A DNA stretch of 64,000 nt from Acidobacteriaceae bacterium (lineage in GTDB: Bacteria; Acidobacteriota; Terriglobia; Terriglobales; Acidobacteriaceae). Every line of letters starts with the position of its first letter. Position 1 is the stretch's first letter. Positions 57,261-64,000 of this stretch are shown piece by piece. The notes below the pieces were generated by a model. It saw only the letters and a list, made by a program, of their open reading frames with translations. It searched no databases and was not told the DNA's origin. The stretch lies in contig PLXE01000120.1 in assembly GCA_003151335.1 (NCBI GenBank), positions 1 through 64,000 on the forward strand, in the 5' to 3' direction. Made by a program: the position numbers and the translations under genes.

Positions 57261-58589
57261 TTGACGATTGAATCGAATACGAGCGAAACAAACACGGCGG
57301 ACGCCGCCTCTTCCGAACCGTCGAATCCCTGCAAGCGCGAAATCACTGTCGAGATTCCAGCCGACTTGGTCAAAGCTGAATCCGAGACCGTTGTGAATCG
57401 CTACCAGAAGCTGGCGCGAATCCCCGGTTTCCGCAAGGGCAAGGTCCCGGCTTCCATTGTTCGCCAGCGTTTTGCCGAAGAGATCAAGAACGAAATCGTT
57501 GAGGCCCTGGTGCCGCGTTATTTCCGCCAGGAAACCCAGAAGCAAAACCTGTTGCCGGTTTCGCAGCCACGAGTCACTGACCTTAACCTGCACGACGGCG
57601 AGCCGCTAAAGTTTACGGCGTCCTTCGAGGTGCTGCCCGATTTCAAGATCGCCGCCTACGAGGACCTTCAAATTTCAAGGCTCGACACCAACGTAAGCGA
57701 GGAGGACGTGGAAAACGCTCTCCACAATTTGCAGGAACAGCACGCCACCTACAGCGCGGTGGACGGAGAGCGTCCGCTGATGGAGGGTGATTTTGCCGTC
57801 ATCGGCTTTAAGGGCACGCCTAAGGAAAGCGAACAGAACGCCGATTCCAAGCCTGTCGAGGTGGACGAGGTCATGGTGGAGATCGGCGGAGAGAATACGA
57901 TTCCGGAGTTCACTGAGAACCTGCGTGGCGCCAAGTCGGGCGAGCAGCGCAGCTTCGAAGTGAAGTATGCCGATGATTTTTCCGACAAGCGACTCGCCGG
58001 CAAGAGCATGACCTACGAAGTGGACGTGAAAGGCATCAAGACCCGAACCATTCCCGAACTGAATGACGAATTTGCCAAAGAGCTAAGTGCTGATTTCAAT
58101 TCGCTGGATGAGCTTCGTAACCGGCTTCGGGAAAGCATGAAGACGGAGAAGCTGCATGAGGCCGAACACCAGGGCAAGGACCAGATTGTCGGGGAACTGG
58201 TGAAGCGCAACGATTTCCCGGTTCCCGAAGCCATGTTGGACCAGCAGATCGATCTCCGGTTGGAGCGCGGCTTGCGCGCCCTGGCGGCACAAGGCCTGCG
58301 CACGGAAGACATGAAGCGCATGGACTTCCCCCGCCTCCGCGCCGGCCAGCGCGAGGGCGCACTGCGTGAGGTAAAGGCCTCTTTGATCCTGGAGCAGATT
58401 GCCGACGAGCAAAAGATCGAAGTCAGTGACGAAGAGTTCGACCACGAATTGGAAGCGCTGGCGACCCAGTCGAAGCAGACCCTCGAACAGGTCCGCGCGC
58501 GTTTGACGCAGGATGGCGGGCTGGATAGAATCCGGCATCGCATCCGCAACGAGAAGACCCTGGATTCTTTGTACCGCAGGTCCGCATAG
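57261..58589 (+). CDS. tig: Trigger factor
   Basis: Ribosome-bound chaperone and prolyl isomerase, 442 residues, starting at TTG 57261 with GAAGG upstream. The ribosome-binding loop GFRKGKVPASIVRQRF is intact. The FKBP-like domain is present but divergent (MEGDFAVIGFKGT, ENTIPEFTENLRG). A helical C-terminal arm completes it. First gene of the tig-clpP-clpX-lon order seen in many bacteria. Confidence 0.95.
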   Translation: MTIESNTSETNTADAASSEPSNPCKREITVEIPADLVKAESETVVNRYQKLARIPGFRKGKVPASIVRQRFAEEIKNEIVEALVPRYFRQETQKQNLLPVSQPRVTDLNLHDGEPLKFTASFEVLPDFKIAAYEDLQISRLDTNVSEEDVENALHNLQEQHATYSAVDGERPLMEGDFAVIGFKGTPKESEQNADSKPVEVDEVMVEIGGENTIPEFTENLRGAKSGEQRSFEVKYADDFSDKRLAGKSMTYEVDVKGIKTRTIPELNDEFAKELSADFNSLDELRNRLRESMKTEKLHEAEHQGKDQIVGELVKRNDFPVPEAMLDQQIDLRLERGLRALAAQGLRTEDMKRMDFPRLRAGQREGALREVKASLILEQIADEQKIEVSDEEFDHELEALATQSKQTLEQVRARLTQDGGLDRIRHRIRNEKTLDSLYRRSA

Positions 58590-58664
58590 GGCGGGCTGCG
58601 TTCCACCCCCACCTTCGACCCTCGGGAAGAAGTGTGGCCGGTAGCGTGAAGGGAGCCGCAAACA

Positions 58665-59249
58665 ATGCTTGTGCCCATGGTGATTGAGCAGACCAGCAGG
58701 GGCGAGCGGGCGTACGACATTTATTCCCGCCTGTTGCGGGACAATATTGTTTTCCTCGGCACTCCTATCGATGACAATGTGGCCAACTTGATCATCGCCC
58801 AAATGCTGTTTCTCGAGGCCGAAGATCCGGAAAAAGACATTTCGCTGTACGTGAACTCGCCGGGCGGTTCGATCACGGCGGGCATGGCGATCTACGACAC
58901 CATGCAATTCATCCGTCCCGACGTGACCACCATCTGCATTGGCCAGGCGGCCAGCATGGCGGCTTTGCTGCTGGCTGCGGGCGCGCCCAAGAAACGCTTT
59001 GCCCTGCCCACTTCGCGCATTCTGATTCACCAGCCGCTGATGTCGGGCCTGTCGGGTCAGGCCACCGATATTGACATTCACGCGCGAGAAATCCTGCGCA
59101 TGCGCGAGATCACCAGCCAATTGCTGTCGAAGCACACCGGTCAGCGCCTGGAAAAAGTGGAGCGTGACGTGGAGCGCGACTTTATCATGAACGCGCAGCA
59201 GTCGAAGGAGTATGGCTTAATCGACGACATCATTTTCAAGCACAAGTAA
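58665..59249 (+). CDS. clpP: ClpP protease subunit
   Basis: 194 residues. Self-compartmented serine protease. The catalytic Ser lies in [16 protein letters not shown], the His in [11 protein letters not shown] and the Asp in the segment [12 protein letters not shown]...VERDVERD. The N-terminus [20 protein letters not shown] is typical. AAGGGAG lies before the ATG. Partner of ClpX, encoded next. Confidence 0.97.
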   Translation: MLVPMVIEQTSRGERAYDIYSRLLRDNIVFLGTPIDDNVANLIIAQMLFLEAEDPEKDISLYVNSPGGSITAGMAIYDTMQFIRPDVTTICIGQAASMAALLLAAGAPKKRFALPTSRILIHQPLMSGLSGQATDIDIHAREILRMREITSQLLSKHTGQRLEKVERDVERDFIMNAQQSKEYGLIDDIIFKHK

Positions 59250-59531
59250 GGTGCAAAACTTGACCCTTGCTTAGTGCGAAGAATTTGCCCGGTACTGCTT
59301 CAAAAGTTGTATCCGATTTGGCACCAGCGGTGCCTTGTAGCGCGACGAAGTGTGGTTGAATAGGCGTAGGTGCAGTAGCACCGAATGGGATCACAAGAGG
59401 CTGCCCATGGCCGATAGGGGTGGACTTCTTGCAGGGGCGACACGGCTCCTGCCCGTTTCGAAGGAACGGGAAATGTAGCACGGAAACGCAGAGTTCCGGC
59501 TGACAGTGTGCGAGGTAAAGGAGTTTTTTAC

Positions 59532-60803
59532 GTGAGAACCAGGACTGGTTCCGACGAAGTGTTGCGCTGTTCGTTTTGCCACAAGTCGCAAGACGCTGTT
59601 GCCAAGCTGATCTCGTCTCCCACCGACTACCCGCGAGCCTACATTTGCGATGAGTGCGTTGCCGTCTGCAACTCCATTCTGGAGGACGACCGCTCGGAAA
59701 CTCAGCCCGCACCCACGCCGAATCAGCTTCCCAAGCCAGTCGAGGTGAAGGCGTTCCTCGACGAGTACGTCATCGGCCAACAACAAACCAAGAAGAAGCT
59801 CGCCGTGGCGGTTTACAACCACTACAAGCGGGTTTACATGAACCGGCAGCGCGGTACGGAAGTCGAGCTGGCCAAGTCGAACATCATGTTGATTGGCCCC
59901 ACCGGGACCGGCAAGACATTGCTGGCGCAAACCCTGGCCAAGATGCTCGACGTTCCTTTCGCCATCGTGGATGCCACTACTCTGACCGAAGCCGGTTACG
60001 TCGGCGAGGATGTGGAGAACATCATCCTGAAGCTGCTCCAGGCGGCCGACGGAGACGTGGCGCGCGCGCAGACTGGCATCATCTACATTGACGAGGTCGA
60101 CAAGATCGGCCGCAAAGACGAAAACCCTTCCATCACCCGCGACGTTTCGGGCGAAGGCGTGCAGCAGGCATTGCTGAAGATTCTGGAAGGCACCGTAGCC
60201 AACGTTCCTCCCCAGGGCGGGCGCAAGCACCCACACCAGGAATTCACGCCCGTGGACACCACCAACATCTTGTTTATCTGCGGTGGAGCATTCGTCGGAC
60301 TGGAGCGCACCATCGGCAGACGGCTGGGCAAGCGGTCCATGGGATTCCGTACCGACGAGGCCAAGGAAGCCGCGTTCACCGAGAGCAACAAGCGCGATAC
60401 CGAATTACTGGCGCAAGTCCAACCCCAGGACCTGATCAAGTTCGGCCTGATACCCGAGTTCGTCGGCCGCCTGCCGGTGGTTGGCATATTGGGCGACCTC
60501 GACGAAGATGCCCTCGTCGAAATCCTTACCAAGCCGAAGAATGCCATCGTGAAGCAGTACCAGCGACTGTTCGAGTTCGAGAACGTCAAGCTGCGCTTCA
60601 CCGACGAGGCCCTGCGCTACATCTCCAAAGAAGCCATGCTGCGCAAGGTGGGCGCTCGCGGCCTGCGCATGATCCTGGAAGAACTGATGCTCGACCTGAT
60701 GTACAACCTGCCCGGCCAGAAACGCGTTAAAGACTTCGAAGTCACGGGCGAGATGGTTCTGAAGCGCAACGTGAACCTGCCCATCATGGAGAAGGCGGGA
60801 TAG
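59532..60803 (+). CDS. clpX: ATP-dependent Clp protease ATPase subunit ClpX
   Basis: 423 residues from GTG 59532, placed by AGGAG about 10 bases upstream. The N-terminal zinc domain has [11 protein letters not shown] and [11 protein letters not shown]; Walker [16 protein letters not shown], Walker [13 protein letters not shown], and sensor/arginine-finger region [14 protein letters not shown]. Unfolds substrates for ClpP. The 282-base gap after clpP contains hairpins (ggcacc-agc-ggtgcc near 59320) but no gene. Confidence 0.97.
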   Translation: MRTRTGSDEVLRCSFCHKSQDAVAKLISSPTDYPRAYICDECVAVCNSILEDDRSETQPAPTPNQLPKPVEVKAFLDEYVIGQQQTKKKLAVAVYNHYKRVYMNRQRGTEVELAKSNIMLIGPTGTGKTLLAQTLAKMLDVPFAIVDATTLTEAGYVGEDVENIILKLLQAADGDVARAQTGIIYIDEVDKIGRKDENPSITRDVSGEGVQQALLKILEGTVANVPPQGGRKHPHQEFTPVDTTNILFICGGAFVGLERTIGRRLGKRSMGFRTDEAKEAAFTESNKRDTELLAQVQPQDLIKFGLIPEFVGRLPVVGILGDLDEDALVEILTKPKNAIVKQYQRLFEFENVKLRFTDEALRYISKEAMLRKVGARGLRMILEELMLDLMYNLPGQKRVKDFEVTGEMVLKRNVNLPIMEKAG

Positions 60804-61164
60804 AAGCAGTCGCCAGCAGCCAGCGGTCAGTTTCACACCGTCCGATGGCAAGGCTAAACCAGTTCTCGCGAAACTTGGCGCGGCTGCGGTCGCGCCATTC
60901 AGCATGAATCCGGCCAGCCCGACGGGCATCCAAATACATATCAGTCTCTGTAATCCTTAATCCCCTGCACAACCTGGCTCCGGACCAAAGGGAGAGCCCG
61001 CGAAGCTACTGATGACAGAGGATTTTGTTCGCTTCTGTCCTCTTGTTTCGCGTGTTATCCTTGACTGAAGTTGGCGGCAACCGGCGCGCAATGTGGCGCG
61101 AAACGATTAGCTCTTCTTTTTCTCAGAGCGGCACGGGCCCCTCTGAACGACAAGGCGGTTTTTA
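60804..61164. other. Intergenic stretch upstream of lon, nothing firm
   Basis: 361 bases. It must hold the lon promoter; no CIRCE or other heat-shock operator was recognised. Confidence 0.35.
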
Positions 61165-63570
61165 GTGACCCAGCGCGAGAAATTCGAAACCAAGAAACTC
61201 CCTATGATGCCGATCCGCGATGTCGTCATCTTTCCTTACATGATGACGCCGTTCGTGGTTGGCCGGGAGTCGAGCGTGCGCGCATTGGAAGAGGCGCTGG
61301 CCGGCGACAAGAAGATATTTCTGGCGACGCAGCACGATGCCAGCATCGACGAGCCCAAGCCCAACGAGATCTTCCAGGTCGGCACGCTGGTCAACATCGT
61401 CCAGAGTCTGAAGCTTCCTGACGGCAATATCAAGGTCCTGGTGGAAGGCTTGGAGCGCGGCAAGATCCTCCAGGTGGTCGATACCGACGGCTATTTTGAG
61501 GCCACGGTACGCACCGCGAAGTATTCGACTGAACCCTCACCGCAGATTGAAACCAGCATGACGCGCGTGACCGGCCTGTTCGAGCAGTACGTCAAGCTCT
61601 GTCAGTCGCTGAACTACGAAACTATGATCGCCGCCGTCCGCAACGACGACCCGGCGAAGCTGACGGACACCATCGCCGCCAACTTGCAACTCTCGATCGA
61701 AGAGAAACAGGAGCTGCTGGAAATTTTTGATCCCGCCGAACGCTTGAACCGCATTGGGGACGTGCTCGACGTCGAGATCGAAAAGCTCAACATGGACCGC
61801 ACCATCCAGTCGCGCGTAAAGCGCCAGATGGAGCGGGCCCAGAAAGAGTACTACCTCAACGAAAAGATCAAGGCCATCCAGAAAGAACTGGGCCGCGGCG
61901 AGAAGAGCGAGTTCGACGAGCTGAAAAAGAAGATTGACACCGCCGGCATGCCGCGCGACACCCACGAGAAGGCGCTGCAAGAACTGAAGAAGCTGGAAGC
62001 CATGCCGCCTATGTCGGCCGAGTCCACCGTGTCGCGCAATTACCTCGATTGGCTGCTGGCTGTGCCGTGGAAGAAGCGCTCCAAAGAGATCCGCAATATC
62101 GATATCGCCGAGAAGACGCTCAACGAAGATCATTATGGTCTGGAGAAAATCAAGGAGCGCATTCTTGAATTTCTCGCCGTCCGGCAATTGGTCAAGAATC
62201 CGAAGGGTTCGATCCTTTGCTTCGTCGGGCCTCCGGGCGTGGGCAAAACTTCGCTTGGTATGAGTATCGCCAAAGCCACGGGCCGCAAGTTCGTCCGCCT
62301 GTCGCTGGGCGGCGTGCGCGATGAAGCCGAAGTGCGCGGTCACCGCCGCACCTATATCGGCGCGCTGCCGGGCCAGATCATCCAGATGATGAAAAAGGCC
62401 GGCACCAAGAATCCGGTGTTCATGCTGGATGAAGTGGACAAGATGTCGATGGACTTCCGCGGCGATCCCTCGGCGGCGTTGCTCGAAGTACTCGATCCCG
62501 AGCAGAACTTCATGTTCGTCGATCATTACCTCGACGTGGAGTACGACCTGTCGCAGGTGTTCTTCATCGCCACGGCGAACGTGCTGCACACCATTCCTCC
62601 GGCACTGCAGGACCGCATGGAAGTGCTGCGGCTGCATGGCTATACCGAGCCGGAAAAAGTCGAGATTGCCAAACAGTATCTGGTGCGCAAGCAGCGCCTG
62701 CAGACGGGATTGACCGAACAGAACATCATCTTCACCGACGAAGCGCTCACCACCATCATTCGCAATTACACCCGCGAAGCCGGAGTCCGCAATCTGGAGC
62801 GCGAGATCGGCAATATTTGCCGCAAGGTCGCGCGCAAGGTGGTTAAGGAAGGCGATAAGTACGCGGTAGAACTCACCGCAGAAAATGCTTCGGAATACCT
62901 GGGCGTGATGAAGTTCCGCGACAGCGAGAGACACGAGCACAGCGAAGTCGGCATTGTCACCGGTCTGGCGTGGACCGAGGTAGGCGGATCGATTCTTACT
63001 ACCGAAGTCTCGGCCGTGGAAGGCAAGGGTGGAAAGCCGATTCTGACGGGAAAATTGGGCGACGTGATGCAGGAGTCGGCACAGGCGGCTGTGACCTATG
63101 TGCGGTCACGCTGGAAACAGTTGGGGCTGGCTCGGGATTTCTACCGCAATGTGGACATTCACGTACATGTACCCGAAGGCGCAATTCCGAAGGATGGCCC
63201 TTCGGCGGGCATCACGATGGCAACGGCAATTGCCAGCGCGTTGAGCCGGATTCCCGTGCGGCGCGACCTCGCCATGACTGGCGAGATCACGCTGCGCGGC
63301 AAGGTGCTGCCCATCGGCGGGCTGAAGGAAAAGCTGCTGGCCGCTCATCGCGCGGGCATCATGGAGGTCCTGCTTCCGGCTGACAATGAGAAGGACCTGG
63401 CCGACGTGCCGGAGAACTTGCGCAATGTAATGAAGCTGCGCTTCGTCAATACCATGGATGATGTGCTGGCGTATGCGCTGGAGCGTCCGCTGCCGGAAGT
63501 TCCTGACGATGCCTCTCCGGGAATCACGGCGCTGCTGCCGAACACGGAACCAGCACCGGCACACCAGTAA
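61165..63570 (+). CDS. lon: ATP-dependent protease Lon
   Basis: 801 residues from GTG 61165. N-terminal LON domain ([20 protein letters not shown]), coiled coil, AAA+ module with [20 protein letters not shown] and a [11 protein letters not shown] Walker B. The C-terminal protease has Ser in [14 protein letters not shown] and the partner Lys in [14 protein letters not shown]. Degrades misfolded proteins. It belongs to the proteostasis cluster with tig, clpP and clpX. Confidence 0.97.
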   Translation: MTQREKFETKKLPMMPIRDVVIFPYMMTPFVVGRESSVRALEEALAGDKKIFLATQHDASIDEPKPNEIFQVGTLVNIVQSLKLPDGNIKVLVEGLERGKILQVVDTDGYFEATVRTAKYSTEPSPQIETSMTRVTGLFEQYVKLCQSLNYETMIAAVRNDDPAKLTDTIAANLQLSIEEKQELLEIFDPAERLNRIGDVLDVEIEKLNMDRTIQSRVKRQMERAQKEYYLNEKIKAIQKELGRGEKSEFDELKKKIDTAGMPRDTHEKALQELKKLEAMPPMSAESTVSRNYLDWLLAVPWKKRSKEIRNIDIAEKTLNEDHYGLEKIKERILEFLAVRQLVKNPKGSILCFVGPPGVGKTSLGMSIAKATGRKFVRLSLGGVRDEAEVRGHRRTYIGALPGQIIQMMKKAGTKNPVFMLDEVDKMSMDFRGDPSAALLEVLDPEQNFMFVDHYLDVEYDLSQVFFIATANVLHTIPPALQDRMEVLRLHGYTEPEKVEIAKQYLVRKQRLQTGLTEQNIIFTDEALTTIIRNYTREAGVRNLEREIGNICRKVARKVVKEGDKYAVELTAENASEYLGVMKFRDSERHEHSEVGIVTGLAWTEVGGSILTTEVSAVEGKGGKPILTGKLGDVMQESAQAAVTYVRSRWKQLGLARDFYRNVDIHVHVPEGAIPKDGPSAGITMATAIASALSRIPVRRDLAMTGEITLRGKVLPIGGLKEKLLAAHRAGIMEVLLPADNEKDLADVPENLRNVMKLRFVNTMDDVLAYALERPLPEVPDDASPGITALLPNTEPAPAHQ

Positions 63571-63674
63571 GCGCGCGGCTGACCACCACTTCGAGTGAAC
63601 AAGCCCGCCGAGTGCGGGTCCTGTTTCCTTTCTCGCTTCGCGTGCCCTGCGTCCAGGATGGCGGTACTGCTTGC

Positions 63675-64000
63675 ATGAAGGTGTTGACCCGCTTTGTGAC
63701 CTCCGCCGCTGCCCCACTGCAGTTCCCGCCTGCGGGTGCGCCAGAGATCGCGTTTCTCGGCCGCTCCAATGTTGGCAAGTCCAGCTTGATCAACTCGCTG
63801 GTCGGCAGCAAGATCGCCAAGACCAGCAACACGCCCGGTCGTACCCAGACCATCAACTTCTTTCAGGTGCGCCGCCCCGGCAAGCCGCGCCCCGACTTCG
63901 TCTTTGCCGACCTGCCCGGTTACGGTTACGCCCGCGCGCCTAAGGAAATCACCGCACAGTGGGCGCAGTTCATCAATCCATACCTGGAAGAACGCGAGTC
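63675..64000 (+). CDS. engB: Ribosome-biogenesis GTPase EngB/YsxC, N-terminal part (cut by window edge)
   Basis: The first ~108 residues. G1 GRSNVGKSSLINSL, switch segment TSNTPGRTQTINFF and G3 DLPGYGYARAPKE are present. Involved in 50S assembly. The start ATG 63675 gives the usual short N-terminal helix (TRFVTSAAAPLQFPP). The gene follows lon by about 100 bases, a frequent arrangement. Confidence 0.95.
   Translation, partial: MKVLTRFVTSAAAPLQFPPAGAPEIAFLGRSNVGKSSLINSLVGSKIAKTSNTPGRTQTINFFQVRRPGKPRPDFVFADLPGYGYARAPKEITAQWAQFINPYLEERE

Noticed and set aside
61537-62940. 467-residue antisense ORF over lon
   Set aside because: Antisense shadow of the intact lon gene.

Overview
The window reads as a 64 kb piece of the chromosome of a Gram-negative, GC-rich bacterium, most likely an acidobacterium (Terriglobia/Koribacter-like). 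The phylum call is an inference. It rests on a DUF2934 protein, the futalosine menaquinone genes mqnE and mqnP, KDO synthesis (kdsA), two PEP-CTERM proteins, MacB-type permeases without an adjacent ATPase, Tat-exported enzymes, and dispersed 'ccacggagacacagagg'-type palindromic repeats. No rRNA, CRISPR array or intact insertion sequence was seen.

Layout. 1-3967: the str operon on the minus strand (rpsL-rpsG-fusA-tuf, tuf cut by the window edge), with a long, strongly folded leader behind a good sigma-70 promoter. 4.2-6.9 kb: a large lipoprotein carrying an inserted repeat cassette. 6.9-8.2 kb: nusB with a VOC-lumazine synthase fusion. 8.5-11 kb: two MacB-like permeases. 11.2-15 kb: a DUF2934 protein, a receiver-only regulator, and the cytochrome c maturation operon ccmE-A-B-C-D, preceded by a perfect Crp/Fnr-type palindrome. 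15-21.4 kb: DUF3592 protein, beta-lactamase-like protein, VapBC toxin-antitoxin with an operator-embedded promoter, transglutaminase, ABM monooxygenase, and an ECF sigma/anti-sigma/secreted-protein operon. 21.5-33.4 kb: accessory region with a decayed patatin gene, a galactose-oxidase-like protein, a PEP-CTERM protein with a sigma-54-type promoter, a tRNA-Glu flanked by a tRNA-like remnant and a plsC fragment, rmuC, a secreted multidomain CAP protein, nadK and tlyA. 33.7-40 kb: a degenerate E1-alpha, a zinc-ribbon protein, amidase, glutaryl-CoA dehydrogenase and glpX. 40.2-42.5 kb: a two-gene module of a ribosome-hibernation factor fused to sigma-70-like domains, followed by a bacterial eRF1-like (baeRF) protein. 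42.6-56.9 kb: glycosylasparaginase, menaquinone genes, a three-gene small-peptide cassette, ahcY, metK, a HEPN-like gene, kdsA, pyrG, a second PEP-CTERM protein and a family-5 uracil-DNA glycosylase. 57.2-64 kb: the proteostasis cluster tig-clpP-clpX-lon-engB (engB cut by the window edge).

The best candidate for an undescribed system is the HPF-sigma plus baeRF pair at 40188-42463. One protein joins a ribosome-dimerisation/hibernation domain to a promoter-recognition-like domain, and its partner resembles a peptide-release or ribosome-rescue factor, so the pair could link ribosome state to transcription. Other noteworthy items are the VOC-RibH fusion, the VapB promoter/operator that predicts a leaderless mRNA, the CxxxY-type CcmE under a Crp/Fnr-like site, the paired tiny genes sharing an NGWK start, and the tRNA-Glu att-like remnant. 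All functional statements come from reading the sequence and from recalled family features; no database search was run.
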